From contig WNNJ02002366.1 in the NCBI GenBank assembly GCA_012934845.2, forward strand, positions 1 through 64,000: a stretch of DNA of 64,000 bases, written 5' to 3'. Positions 1-13,296 of the stretch are shown piece after piece. The stretch is from Pomphorhynchus laevis (taxonomy: Eukaryota; Acanthocephala; Palaeacanthocephala; Echinorhynchida; Pomphorhynchidae). A model generated the notes under the pieces. The model was not told where the DNA came from. It made no database searches and saw only the letters and a program-made list of their open reading frames with translations. The translations under genes and the position numbers were made by a program. Every line of letters begins with the position of its first letter. Position 1 is the stretch's first letter.

Positions 1-1128
1 AATAAAAACAAATTTTATGTTTAAAGTAAATAATAAGTAATCATAAATTTTTAAAATAATAAAAACAAATTTTATGCATATAATTAAAAATTATATGCTT
101 TATTGATATTTTAGTTTGTTTTATAATTCACAATAATGAAAGACAAATGTTCAACATTATAGCTGCGATAGTGTAGAATTCGCTGACGCAGATTTGAAGC
201 AGTAAGATGTTCGTGATAATTGTTGTATTTAAAAAACGTGTTTGGTAGTGCTTTTCAAACTAAAAATAATCAGGAGGAGGATAATTGCAAAGTGTCATCC
301 ATTTGTACAATAATCTATTCCGCTGGATCACGTTGTATTTCGGCTAAAATCCCCATAATTTCTTTAAATAATCACAGATATTCAGTCGTGGAACCTATTG
401 CAAATGTAGATATACATTTATTAATGTATATTTCCATGTGAATATGAATGTATTAAATGCTTGATGATTTAACTCATCATGTATCAAAACATGATGAGTT
501 GAGGACAAATAAACATGTTGCAAACAAATTCTTAGGGCAAGTAGTGCTATATAAGAGTTCAAAATTTATGAAAAAAAATCACGTAATATAAACAAAATAC
601 TGAATTAAAATCTTCCATAAAATTTAGATTACTAAATATTATTAAAGAAATCTAAGATGCTCATTGTCTAAAAAATTAAATGAAAAACAGCTAAACAATC
701 AAAAATTTTATTTTAGCAAAATCAAAATAGGTTTAGATTTGAATTTTCAAATCAAAATTTGAAAATTCAAATTTTCACGCACAATGATATAATATACAAT
801 ATATCATAATACAACATATAGTGCACAATAATATAATAATATAATTATATAATTATATTATCAATAATATAATAATATATACAATAATACAATATAGAAT
901 ATATTTTGGGGTGAACCTGGTCCACACTAGTTATAATGTGATAATCGTTATTTAATTATTATTTATGGAAATGCACGTTATTGTCTTTATTGCATTCATA
1001 TATAATTATATAACAAATATTAAGTTTGTAGTTATTTGGTTATAAAATAATCTTTGTGAAGAGAACAAGCTCTGAATATGCTCATGCAATATTTTATAAG
1101 ATAAATATGATATTATGTTAAATAATGA
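1..1128. other. AT-rich stretch, no gene seen
   Basis: No convincing coding sequence on either strand. A 73-codon plus-strand frame at 220-441 has no recognisable domain and looks like chance. A segment of about 33 bp at 929-961 recurs at 1523-1555 (shared core ATAATGTGATAATCGTTATT), so at least one weak dispersed repeat is present. Confidence 0.5.
471..500. repeat. 12-bp perfect hairpin
   Basis: AACTCATCATGT at 471-482 is exactly complementary to 489-500, with a six-base loop. No gene is adjacent, so the role is unknown. Confidence 0.6.
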
Positions 1129-1129
1129 G

Positions 1130-1315
1130 ATCAGCTAACTGAGTCTAGTCATTTTATATTATTTATAAATTAAAGATGACGCTAAATAAGAGTTTAATAA
1201 TTAAATAATTACAAATTGTTAATAATTGTTATATAATATTTTATATTATTTATATCAAGTTAAAATTTTTAATTGAACCTTCAAATAAATTTTTATTATA
1301 AGATTAATAAATTAA
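1130..1315 (-). mobile_element. Solo 3' tail of the YIDD retroelement
   Basis: Begins with the family terminus TCAGCTAACTGAGTCTA (the reverse complement of the element 3' end). It continues through the AT-rich tail with the TATCAAGTTAAAATTTT block also found at 8.95, 32.83 and 56.09 kb. The GC-rich core is missing, so this is a short 5'-truncated copy. Confidence 0.6.
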
Positions 1316-3887
1316 ATTAATATTAAGGTTACATAAATTATAGAAGATATGGTAAAAGATATAGGCAATATATATACGAGCAAAACGTATGACGACTGAA
1401 AAAATATCCGCTGTCTGAATTAAAGGTGACCATATGTTTTATAACCAAGTGATTTATAACATCGTGGAAATTATATTGCAATAACAGGTAATAATATTTT
1501 GTGGTAATGCTTGTCTACGCTGTAGTTATAATGTGATAATCGTTATTTTATTATTGATAATGTTTTAAATTAAAAGAATAAAATATATTATAATATTAAA
1601 TAGGAAAACATAAGCTGTATTTACGTGCATCTCCCATTTGACATTTATTTTGTAGCACAGCAAAATTAATCAATCAAAATTAATTATACAGTTTCACATT
1701 TTAACGTCAAAGATCTATTAAAATCGAAAGTTAATAGCAACATAATACTTAAGTTTATTAAGCAATTCATAAAAATTGATTTTTCTTAAGTTCTTACTAA
1801 TTATTTAATTATTTGAAAATCTAATTATTTGAATATTTATTTTTAAAATTTATTTGGAAAATACGTACACTCAAATTATTGATTTTGATTTAAAAAATTG
1901 TTTAAAATCTTGTAAGAAATTAGTAAGAATGTTTATTTTACTGGTCCTCAAATGAATTTATTTGCTGGTTCTTAATCGACCTATTACCGATTTATTATCA
2001 TCAAGCAATTAAGATTTATCCTAAAGTCAAGACTTTTATCGTTCAATGATTAAATTTAATTCTTGGCAATATTCCACTTTGCCATCAAAGATTTTAATAA
2101 AATCTTTAATGTTTATTTTTCGCTAAGAAAAATAAACACTCATTTTTGAGTGTTTATTTTTATTCATTTAATAAATAAAAATCAAAAATATTTTTTTTTA
2201 TTTTCTTTTCTTCATTTAATAAATTTACATGAAATAATTTATTTAACGTTTTTATTCGTTTTTATCTTTATATTAAATAAAATATAATTTGTTTTATAAA
2301 ATTATTAAAATTATCTATTTATTAAATAAATAATTTATTTTATTTAATTGCATAAACTTTTTATGTAAATATTTATTTTCTAGAAAGCTCATATGTCCAT
2401 ATTGTAAAGTTTTGTAAACTTTTTGTTTCAGATTGAAACTGTTCTAAGTGATAAAAAGGCTAGATCATTCTAGCATTACTTGTACATATAATTACACATA
2501 CAACTTGTTAATGGTGGTCTATAAAATTTATTACTTAATACATGTGCTTTGATGGTTAATGTCACTTAATCGTTAGTTTTGGTAAAATTAAGACTTCAAT
2601 TCGACGGTTTATTTACAAGATCAAATAGCCATTTTAAAAATGTAAATGTCGTAATCTTAAAAAGAATCAGAACTTTTATTAATTGATTAATAGATTATCT
2701 ATTATAATATATAATTGATTCATAAATAATATAATAAAAAATATTATATCATGTATTATAGTGATAATCGTGACATTTTTTTTATTTTTCATTTAAATAT
2801 TATTGTATCAATTTTCCCAATGTTTAAATTAATAAATTAATAATTATCGTAAGAAATTAATTAATAATTAATAACAAATTTTCTTTTTTTGGTAACATTG
2901 AACTAATTTATTGAAAGTGATTACTTATCATAATCAATTACGTTACGATAATTGTGAGTATATATATAATGTTAATATTGTAATAATAAACTATTATCAT
3001 AATCATTTGTTAAAAGTCAAAATAAAATTACAAATAGAAATTCAATAAATTTAACTTGTGATGGCGAAATATTAGCATTAAAATGTAAATAAATTCCTCA
3101 ATATGAAACCAAATCAATTATTTTCATCTAAATACTTTTACTTTTAATGAATTGACACAATTCATTATTAATCCCTCAATTAATTGAAATTTGCCGATTA
3201 ATAAATTACTCTGCGAGTTTTATTCAATCAACGATTTTTTGTTGATCGTCGGTTCCTTAGTCGCGAAATTCGACTACAAGTCGTATGATTTTGCGAATCT
3301 TCTTGTTTGTCTTTCTGAAATTTGAATAAACTAATTTGACAACTTTTCAAGAAATTTATTCGGCTTATCGTTATGTTTATCAATATTATTATTCTTTGGC
3401 CCAAGCCGCCTAAGGTAATAAAAAATGCATAATGTTCAAATGTGCTCTTTATAAAAAATATGTAATAATCATACCACTATGGAAAACTGGAATACGTCTT
3501 ACAAGTGATATTTTTCGATAAAATACATAAGAATATTTACACTAGTTTGCGTAATATTTGCCAAGCAATCAAGTAGATTATAATTCTTTCATTATTCACA
3601 CTTCTTCCTATTTTAATAACAATTGCTATTACTCAACTATTATTTTACACATTTTACAAAATGTGTGTGCTTTATTAGGAAACTCAAATATAGGCTAAAA
3701 CTGACCTTCAAATACTGACACTAATCCCAAAAAACTTAATTTGTAAATTATTTTTATATTATTTTCAGAGTGAAATCGACAAGCTGATAATTTAACGTTA
3801 GAACGAAATTTGAAATAATGTTTTCCATGAAAAAATGCTAGATTTGTTCAAATCTAGCGTCTTATGGCTGACTCCCCCTCAACGTGA
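1316..3887. other. AT-rich stretch, no gene seen
   Basis: Homopolymer-rich DNA with many stops in all frames. A small hairpin (AAATAAACACTCA and complement) lies near 2139-2164. Nothing supports a gene. Confidence 0.5.
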
Positions 3888-4131
3888 TATTAATTCCTTG
3901 TACTTATTGATGGTAAACCTCTCCTTATCTTCGAGCATTTGAAATTTCTTGGTGTTTCTTTTGATAACAATCTTTCCCTTAAACCATATGTTCGCAAAAA
4001 TGTTCGTTCCTGCTCTTTTCTTCTCCGTGACCTTCGACGTATTCGTAGAATAGTTAATCCGCACATCTACAAACAACCTATTTCCTCACTTCTCTTCCCG
4101 CAACCGGACTATTGTCTCAGTTTACTAGTCA
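3888..4131 (+). pseudogene. LINE reverse-transcriptase fragment
   Basis: Open frame of about 80 codons starting just after a TAA. It reads IDGKPLLIFEHLKFLGVSFD, then RSCSFLLRDLRRIRRIVNP and PDYCLSLL. This is the layout of the region after the catalytic YADD box in Jockey/CR1/L2-like LINE reverse transcriptases (FLGV.FD..L....H, then ...R.LRRIR, then SRLDYC). Only this 3' part of the RT remains; no upstream palm motifs or endonuclease are nearby. GC is higher than the flanks, as expected for a recent insert. It is a dead fragment. Confidence 0.75.
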
Positions 4132-6982
4132 ACTTACCGATAAGTTGATAAGCTAATGTTAGAATGGAATTTGAAATAATGCATAAGTATTAAAGATAGT
4201 CAACTTACCGATAAGTTTATAAGTTTATGTTAGAACGGAATTGTGTTTATGTTAGAATAGAATGTTAGAACGGAACAATGCTTTTCATCGAGGAAATGAA
4301 ACTAAACATTTTTTCCAGTTTTAACTTGACTGTCAAAAACTCCCACGTAATATGATAAGAATCGATTATAACGATTTCTTTATTTAATTTAAGATTAATA
4401 TTAATATTTGCGATTAAGATATTACTTTGGGGAAAAACTAGGAAATTATTAAACTAAACTAATTTTCGAATTATTACAAATTTGAAAAATTTTAGCTGCT
4501 TAGAAATCGGGTTAACGAAACTTATACCGTAATAGTTCGTTATCAAACAATTCACATAAAAATTTTCAAAGCTGTTGTTATTTGTCGAATGGTGAAAATA
4601 CAGTAAAAATATATATTAAGGAAATCATATCCTAACACGATAAATTGCAGTGTATAAAAGCCAGCTTGTCAGGTAAGCAACGCTATAACAATTTGGAAAA
4701 TGACGACATGAAATGTAGTTAATTTTTAATTATTAAAGACTAATAATGTGTGCATTTAATTTATTTCAATAATTTTTTGATTTTTAAATTAAAAAAATAC
4801 GTTTTGACAATGCATTCGACAAGTTCGTCGAAAACTTATATCAACGCTATAAGTTTTTTAAATTAATGAACAAAAATCATCAATTAAACATAACACCAAA
4901 ATACTGAATTAAGTTTTCAAATTAATTTTGTATGAAGCTAATTTACTCGTTATTATAATATTAATATAATATTTATATTTATATATTTATTATAATATAA
5001 ATTTCTATATATTATTATAATATTGATATTTATATATTTATTATAATATTAATTTCCAGTATATTTACATATATTTAAATATTATACAATACGACTAATA
5101 TATTCAAAAAGCGGAATATTACAAAGGATGAAATATATTTCTGTACGATTCTAACAAATGCACAAAATTAACATAAAAAGCAAATTTAATTTTGGCGAAG
5201 AACCATATATGAGTAATGAGGTCGAAATAACAATCTGATTCCAATTTATTGATAAGGGTTGCATGTTCAACAAAAAATCTAACAAATATGATTTGAATTT
5301 TGTGTTCTCGGGAATAGTTCGCGAAAATCAAATTACATTCAACTCGAACACAATCGAACAATATAATACAGAAGTTATGTGAAGTGTATATTTGGTTCAC
5401 AATTTGGTAAAGATAACGAACGCTTCTAATGAGCTATTTTGAATGATTTTAATTTTGTACCAAATAAAATTTCACACTTACTTTACATAAATGAACAGTA
5501 TATATACCGAAATCTGTTCACTAACAGTATTTTAGGCAATAAAGTTTAACAGCTGAAACTCATTTTATATCTGGACATATAAAATTTGATATAATCTGTA
5601 TATAAATTATATATTATATCTTAAGATTATCTATTCATTAATTAATGGCTAAAACTATTTCATATCTTCAGACATATAATCCATTCTATCGAACATATAT
5701 TATATTTTAATAAATCATGGCATTTGATTTTCTTTGTCATCGATATAGCTATTGTTTTATTTAATGGATTTACTTAATATACATTGCGAATTCTTTATAA
5801 TAATAAAGAATAAAATCTTTATTATAATATACACTGCGAATTCATAAAAATAAATCCTATTTGTAGATAAATACATCCCGATGTGAGTGTAAACTGCTTT
5901 ATAATATTGATCTAAACAACAATTTGGAAAATGAAGATATGGTATTATTAGTAATTTTTGTATAATTTATTTTAATAAAATTTTGATTTTTCAATTAAAA
6001 ATAGTCTCGACAGTACGCTCGACAATATTGTAGCTATTATTTGTTAAATCAATTAGTTCATATATGCCATTTATATCGTCTATTAATTACATAATCACTT
6101 ACTGTCCTTTTGCTTCCAAAATATGAAATTAAAATATTAAATCACCGTCTTCAGGCAAGTTAAATATGCTGGTTACTTCTCTACAAATCCTGAGCTATAT
6201 TTTAATTATCTCATTCATGTAATTTGCTCGATTTCAACAAAGCAGTTTAGATTTCGACGGCTAGGCAAAAGCGAGATTACTAGTAAGATAAGCGGTCAAT
6301 GCTTTCGTCAGTTTAATGACCCACCGACTAGTATTAGATGTATAATTGTAATAATCACAAAGACGCCGCTTAGTCACTTTTGTTGATTTATGATATGCGT
6401 AATGGGCCAGCAAATGTACAGAGTTTCTGTTTCAATTTATCTCGCTCGCAAAACGTGACCAGAATGCAGCATTTTTATTTTATCACTAAAAACTATTGAA
6501 ATTACAGCATTTTTTGTGTAAGTTCATTGCGAGCACGATAATGATCCTCATAAGAATGCAAGGTAATTAAAAAATTGCTACGGTTTAATGTTCCGCATCA
6601 AGTGTGAAAGATTAATTATAAAAAATTCAATTTGCAAATGTATATTTGTAAATATAAGAGGGAATAATATATTGCGATATGCAAATTCCCTATAAATTCA
6701 CAAGGAATTATAACTTTCCAAAATTGCTTATATCGATTAGCTTCAATATCCCAAATATATACTTTCAAAATTATAATATTAACTTGTGCGCTAAGAACGG
6801 TGCACTGATTTTGACTTAGCAACGGTATGTAAACTATAAACAATTTAGTATACGTAATACTCGAAAATATTAGTACCTAAAAAGATTTTGAAAGCTATAT
6901 CGATTATTGAAGTGGTGAAATATTTCAATTATATCTAAATTGAAACAAATTGTAAATCATTGAATCGATGATTACATCTTTA
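4132..6982. other. AT-rich stretch, no supported gene
   Basis: Contains short repeats (GATAAG near 4140 and 4210) and a diverged segment pair at about 4690-4830 and 5920-6030, sharing CAATTTGGAAAATGA. A 93-codon minus-strand frame at 5119-5400 and a 75-codon one at 6616-6843 are long for such AT-rich DNA. They are hydrophobic, have no domain I recognise and no splice context, so I do not call them genes. Confidence 0.4.
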
Positions 6983-7159
6983 AGAGCACAGAGGAATCTT
7001 TTTTAGAATTTTATTTAAGAGATAATTGTCATTGCTGAAAAATTTTCAGTAACGAACTGTCACCATCTTAGAGCCTAAAGATGGTAACAGTTCGTTACTG
7101 AAAGTTTGCAGTAATGACATTTATCTTTTAAATAAAATTCTAAAAATGATTCCTCTGTG
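6983..7159. repeat. Long foldback element, near-perfect inverted repeat
   Basis: The two arms (about 6987-7068 and 7078-7159) are nearly exact complements over about 80 bp, starting CACAGAGGAAT and ending ATTCCTCTGTG, with a loop of about 10 bases. ATCTTTA occurs at 6976-6982 and directly after the right arm at 7160-7166, a possible 7-bp target duplication. Part of an arm (ATGGTAACAGTT..GTTA..GAAA) resembles 52862-52890. It looks like a non-autonomous foldback/MITE; a transcript would form one long hairpin. Confidence 0.8.
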
Positions 7160-7166
7160 ATCTTTA

Positions 7167-8835
7167 TTATTGGCAATTGGAATGGGAGTGTAGCCTTCAA
7201 AGAGATTTAATTTTTTTGAAAAGACTTAAATTTAATTTATTTTTTATTTATAATAAATACATCAGATTTAGTAGTAATTAAATATTGAATTTAATTTATA
7301 TTTAAGCTGGTGAAATTATTTTTATTATACTATATAGGATTTGAAATACTGAATTTCAAATCATCACGGTTTTAAAGTTATAACTAAACCTTTTGCATTA
7401 TTTTACTATTTTACCCAAGAAGATTAATCTGTATTTTGTTGCGTACATCTTTGATTACATGTTCATTCTGTAATTTATAGATCTAATAATTGCACGGTAC
7501 ATTTAAGACATTCCTATCTTATAATATGCTTAGTATTTATAATTTAAATATATTGCAGTTGTTTATTTACAGTACAATCAAGCGTAAATGCAGTTTATGT
7601 TATTTAATTAGGGAAATTATCAATTTACATTAACTATTAATTTATAAAAATATTTTGATTTACTTTTTAACCAAGTGGTGCAGTTTTATACACTACAATT
7701 CTACATTAAAACAAAGAATATTGATCGAAATAGTTTCGATACTTAATAAAAATGTTTTTTTTGTAGTTACAATCACTACCAAACATCTAAGTTATTGGTA
7801 ACTCAGATCAAAGCATGTAATCCATAAATCCATAACTTGATTATTTCTTTCTTGAAAGTCGTTGATTATTGATATTTTTACAATATGTAATCTGTTGGTG
7901 TACTAAAGCGTCCGATAATTATGCAGTCGAAATAACATGGTCACTTGTTTAAATTGAATAATTCACAAATCAAAATATTAATTATCCAGTTATAAATAAC
8001 ATATTTGTATTTGTTTACTTGAATCAACGATACTAAAATGCTTAAAATATTTATGTATTTTAAATTGCTACAAGAATTGCATTGTTTACGATGGCAAGTA
8101 CAATATGCTAGTGCAAATCTAGTCTAAATCCTCTAGTATAAATGTTGTGTACAACTATTGAACATTTATACTTTAAATTTGAAGATATTTGTTTTAAAAT
8201 GTAAAGATATTTTAAGTTTGAAATTTTAATAAAATTTTAAAAAATAAAATTATAAACTAAAAAAAATAAAATAATCCTTTTAAATAAATTTATAACATTT
8301 TAAATTTTCAATTTTTAAATTTTTAAAAAAATATAACTATTTTATTTTTATATTTCGCTAGCTGATGAATATTAAAATGATAAAAATTTAAAACAAAATA
8401 AAATCGCTTTAAATTAATTAATTATTATATTAATTAGTATGCATCTTAATGCATTTTAGTAAATATTTAAATAAATACTGATTATAATTTACATTAAGAG
8501 AAAAATATTTATTTGGAACAATCATTCTGCATGTCGCTTTTTATTATTACAAATGCTAATTAAATTGATAATAAAATAGCCATTTTATTAAAAATTAAAA
8601 ATTTTTAATTCTTTATTAAAAATTCAGATGGAAATTTTATTATTTGCATCTCTAAGTGTAAGTGCTTTTCTGTTTTGCTGCCAAATTATAGCAAAATTCA
8701 TAATTAATAAATTACATTAATATATTTTACTATTTCTACTTTAATTATTAAATTAAAGCGATTTATCTTAATATTAAGGTATTTCCAATTTCAACTACCT
8801 AATGCAAAAGTTAATCGATTAGCCATTCAATAATC
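7167..8835. other. AT-rich stretch, no gene seen
   Basis: No frame longer than about 60 codons and no recognisable repeat boundary. Confidence 0.5.
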
Positions 8836-9300
8836 AATTCAGCTAACTGAGTCTACGTATTTAATATAATTATAAAAAAATAAATAAAAATAAATGAAAA
8901 TAATAATGATAAATCAATGAATCAAAATTTAAAATTAGATAATAAATAATTATAAATAATTGTTATAAGATTTTATATAACTTATATCAAGTTAAAATAA
9001 AAAATTGAAATTTAAATAAAAATCAATTTTATGAATTTAATAATAAATAACAGACGATGTGTCAGAATAAGGATTAAATGTCATCAGGAAGAACTGCTAT
9101 GTAATCAAGTTTCGGCCACTATTCCTCGAACCATCTTTGCAGAGGGGTAAAACGCGTGCTAATGACGTATTTCCTATGATTAAATTTGATTATCTAGTAT
9201 TATATTACAATACAAAGTATACTATTTATTATCCATCCATAAAAATTTTCCGCTCATGATTTTAAATTTATTCTTTATATTATTGTGTTGATTTATATAT
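8836..9300 (-). mobile_element. 3' tail attached to YIDD RT copy B
   Basis: Read on the minus strand, RT copy B runs without a break into the stretch ATGGATGGATAATAAATAG, the TAATCAAATTTAATCATAGG block, the GC-richer core (GGTTCGAGGAATAGTGGCCG, then CCTGATGACA) and the AT-rich terminus ending ACTCAGTTAGCTGA at 8838. It is the only place where RT and a complete tail are contiguous, and it ties the dispersed solo repeats to this retroelement. Confidence 0.75.
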
Positions 9301-11250
9301 TTTACTATTTTCTGTTAGATTTTATTTTTATAGTAACGTAGTTTAAATATGCATCTATTAAATTGTATACATGATTTTGATGAAAGCCAATAGCGTTACA
9401 AATTGTTGTGATTTTTAAAATTTCATTATTTAATGTATTATATTTTATATTATATGGAATGCATAAATGATCATGCAAAAATATGTTCATTGAAAATTTA
9501 AATATGTAATCTTTACGATATAAATTAATAGTAGTTTTAATTGATGTTAATTTAATGTTCATATCTAGATATACCTTCTTTATCATTAATATTGATTTTA
9601 TTAAGAATGAGGCTACCATAATTATACCTATCAGCTATAATTATGCTACTATTAACTTAAATTGAAACCTTTTATTTGTCTAATATAGATGCCCCTACTT
9701 TTGAATAATTTTGATTTATCAAAATATTTAAGGATTCTAATCATTCAATTTTATCCATATATTTTTGTTAAATATGCGTTATAATTTCCCAATATAAATA
9801 TCAATTAGATGATAGCAATAAATAATCCCAAAATATCATATCAATGTTTTAATAGCTCTTGATATCATATTGTTTTTTAATCATATATTTGTACTTCTTA
9901 ATGGTTTAATTTTTGTAATATTAAATTATTGCAATTCTATAAATTTCAATTCTTAAATTTAATATTATAAAGTATGCATGAATACTTTATATTTTATATA
10001 TTTTCCGCTATTAATTTTAAATTTATTTTTAATATTATTGTGTTGATTTATTCCTTTTGTGTGTTCAAAATATTCTTTTGTAGAATTAATGAAATAGCAT
10101 ATATATGTATATCTTTTCCCGATAAAATTAATAATTAATAATTAATTTTACTAACGCTTCTTTAATATCTACTAAATCTAGATTCGTATAAAGCGTACTA
10201 AAATCGTATGTATTTATATTTTGAAAATTTATTCCTTTTGTCTGTTCTAAAAATTATTTTGTAGAATTAATACTGAAATAGTGTTTTATACCAGTATTAA
10301 TTTCGATTACCTTGCAATAGTTTTTAAAGTTTGCTTTAATCACTTTAAGTATTTTATTCATATAGACAGAAAGTAGTTTTAATGTACATTTAAACGCACT
10401 ACATATAAACCTAGGTTTTATTGGATTTTTATGTAATTTCGGATTCCAATATAATATAGGAATAGTTTTATTATTTGATTCAACCTTTATACCCTTTTAT
10501 CCATTATTGAATAGTGACTTGTAATAATTGTTTCTAAACTCAACTCACTACGTTCATATGTTGGATTTACATTTAAATCATTAGAATTACCTCTTTCATC
10601 AGTATATCATAATAAAGCTTTTTGCATATGAAGACAAAGTTATTACTAGCTTTATCAATAGTTGTTATTATATAGTTATCCTTTAATTAAGTAAGTTCTT
10701 TATACATATCTTTATTAATTTGATCTTTCCTTTTTTAATTGTTTGATATTTTCATTTTCTCTCTAATTTTATCTAATGAAAGCTTAAATAATATATTTAG
10801 TTTTTTAGGTTTAGTTTTATTATCTGATTCAATTTGAATCAGACTTTACCGCTCAAATCTGATTGATTTAGATTTAAATTCCGCCTTATTTTAAGATTTT
10901 ATATGTTGCATATAATCAGATCAAGGATCCATTTAAAGTGTCTGTACTGGTACATTCCAGTACAGACACTTTATTATACAAGTATTTTACCTTACAATTT
11001 TTATACTATTTTTATCCATTATAGAACAGTGACTTGTAATAATTGTTTCTAAACTCAACTCACTACGTTCATATGTTGGATTTACATTTATATCATTAGA
11101 ATTAATTTAACTTAAATGCATCTGTGAGTTCTGTATACATTTATTTATTAATTTTATCTTTCATTTTATAATGAAAGATAAAATATAATGTTATTTTCAT
11201 TTTCTCTCCAAATGTTTTTTAGGTATAGTTTTATTATCTGATTCAATTTG
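9301..11250 (-). pseudogene. YIDD reverse-transcriptase retroelement, copy B (broken)
   Basis: Minus-strand remains of the same RT element as copy A at 23.7 kb. In order from the right: an N-terminal part (NPTYERSELSLETIITSHY; its DNA occurs twice, near 10498-10590 and 11013-11105), then ILYWNPKLHKNPIKPRFICS, then YDFSTLYTNLDLVDIKEAL, then near 9305-9619 the YLDMNIKL...FIFKF-type C-terminal part. The block around the catalytic YIDD is missing and there are several breaks. The PKLHK and FSTLYT strings place it near Penelope-like RTs or the related RT family common in bivalve and cnidarian genomes. A 16-bp palindrome interrupts the N-terminal part. Confidence 0.75.
10935..10972. repeat. 16-bp perfect palindrome
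   Basis: AAAGTGTCTGTACTGG at 10935-10950 is exactly complementary to 10957-10972, with loop TACATT. It lies between the two copies of the duplicated N-terminal DNA of RT copy B, so it may mark a rearrangement junction or a small foldback insert. Confidence 0.75.
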
Positions 11251-11937
11251 AAAATAAGGTTGCAAATGAACAGTTACATAAACTCGATGCATTACTAATG
11301 TAATGAATCATTATTAATAATTAATTGTATTTAATTATAAATAATAAATTATGAATTGAAAAGTATGCGGAGAGGTGGGCAATTCTGGCAAAAATATTAC
11401 AGACTAAATATTGTTATTTGTTATTGCTATTTAGTAATGTAAATTGATTTCAATGAGTAGATTTAATTAATTTTCATCCTTATCTTTTATTAGAACTTGT
11501 TTTTCTTGTTCTATTCGATAACGAAATTTTCCACAAAAAAATCAAACGCTTTTTGAATTTCTAGTAAATAGACTAATATGTTGAAATGGACTTATATTTC
11601 AGTAAATAGTAAACACGATAATAAAAATTAAAAGATATTATAGATACCTGAATTTGGACACGAATCAAAAGTACAAAATCTTTTATATCTACTATACACA
11701 ACTATGTTTTTTTAGCAAAGATAGTAGATAATTGGTACAAAGTTTAGAGTTACCATTCACTTGAAAAACTAGTTAGCTCTTGATAAGATTTTCATTCTTG
11801 ACAACCATTCTATCGATAAAATGAATAAACGATAATTTTTATGCTGTAAAAATCATTTGGTCATTTTCCAACATAAAATTTGATTATAAAATCTCATCAC
11901 GTAATGATGCTAGTTGTTAATATCTAATGATAGTAGT
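11251..11937. other. AT-rich stretch, no gene seen
   Basis: No coding frame of note. Ends in the TAGTAGATTAAGTAGATAAA run that starts the satellite. Confidence 0.5.
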
Positions 11938-12527
11938 AGATTAAGTAGATAAAATAGGTGATAATTATCGCAGGTTAAGATTATTAATATAATTAACATT
12001 ATATTATTAATATATAATATAATTTAATATTATTAATTATAAGCGATTTTTCGCACTAACAATTTTTATTTTCCAGAATAAAAGTAGATAAAGTAGATAA
12101 AATAGGTGATAATTATCGCAGGTTAAGATTATTAATATAATTAACATTATATTATTAATATATAATATAATTTAATATTATTAATTATAAGCGATTTTTC
12201 ACAATAACAATTTTTATTTTCCAGAATAAAAGTAGATAAAGTAGATAAACTAGGTGATAATTATCGCAGGTTAAGATTATTAATATAATTAACATTATAT
12301 TATTAATATATAATATAATTTAATATTATTAATTATAAGCGATTTTTCGCACTAACAATTTTTATTTTCCAGAATAAAAGTAGATAAAGTAGATAAACTA
12401 GGTGATAATTATCGCAGGTTAAGATTATTAATATAATTAACATTATATTATTAATATATAATATAATTTAATATTATTAATTATAAGCGATTTTTCGCAC
12501 TAACAATTTTTATTTTCCAGAGTAAAA
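11938..12527. repeat. Tandem satellite, four 148-bp units
   Basis: The marker AGGTGATAATTATCGCAGG begins at 11956, 12104, 12252 and 12400, an exact spacing of 148 bp. Units differ at only a few bases (AAAATAGG versus AAACTAGG, TCGCAC versus TCACAA), so the array is young or homogenised. Each unit ends in a pyrimidine-rich ATTTTTATTTTCCAG that resembles a splice acceptor and contains AT-rich palindromic DNA. Confidence 0.95.
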
Positions 12528-12669
12528 CTTTGTGGACGAGTAATTACTAAAAGCAATATAATTTATTTTAACGTTTCATTCCTTAATTAGGTTTCGATAA
12601 CTTAATTACTTTAAAGCAATTAAAAATAAGTTAATTTATTTAAATTACTTAAAAGTAATTAATTTAATT

Positions 12670-12810
12670 TAATTTACTGAAGATGCTAACAGAGGTTAGC
12701 GAAATATCAAATAATTTTTTTGATCCTTCTCTAATCCTTTTTTATCCTTATCTAATAATTCTTTATCACTGATGGATCATCATCAACTATTTACAAAAAA
12801 ATAATTCTAT
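12670..12810 (+). repeat. Penelope-like flanking-repeat fragment with hammerhead-like core
   Basis: Shares CTGAAGATGCTAACAGA, GTTAGCGAAATATCAA and then GATGGATCATCATCAAC with 52990-53105. The core is CTGAAGA, T, a GCTAAC/GTTAGC stem, then GAAA, which fits the hammerhead order CUGANGA-stem II-GAAA except for the extra T. Penelope-like elements are known to carry hammerheads in their terminal repeats. This is a fragment with no RT nearby. Confidence 0.6.
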
Positions 12811-13296
12811 TCAAATTGTGTCACTACAAATATTTATACCAATAAATACAAAGTAAAATTAAGAACGTTAAAAAATGTATTCAGTCTTAATCATTTTTAT
12901 GGCTTTATGACAATATACACTAAAATTCGAACGATCAGAAACAATAATTAGTATGTTATTACTCGACGATATATAAATAATTATATAGAGGATAAATAAA
13001 TATTCAAATGAAGCGATTGGTTGCTTTTCAGATTTCTTGTTTCATTTGATGCATTTCGTTCAAGACATGTATAAATGAAAACATGACGAATAAAGTTATA
13101 TAGCTACAATAAATATTTTACAATTTGTTTTGTAAATATGGTGTTTTCTTATATCATACAGAATAAATGTTACATAAGGTATTGTTTTGAGATTTAAAGC
13201 TAAAATTGCTTAAGACAGCGCTTTTACAAATCAGAAACATGCAATTTTTAATTATCCATCGATTAAAATTCATAAAATTACTTATGATATATCAGA

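Noticed and set aside
4640-4690. TATAAAAG at 4653 followed by CAG/GTAAGC as a promoter and first exon
   Set aside because: The TATA-like word is only about 20 bp from the donor-like site and no downstream exon is readable.
5119-5400. 93-codon minus-strand frame, hydrophobic
   Set aside because: No recognisable domain, no splice or promoter context, and AT-rich codons; the reverse frames read equally poorly. Kept only as a note.
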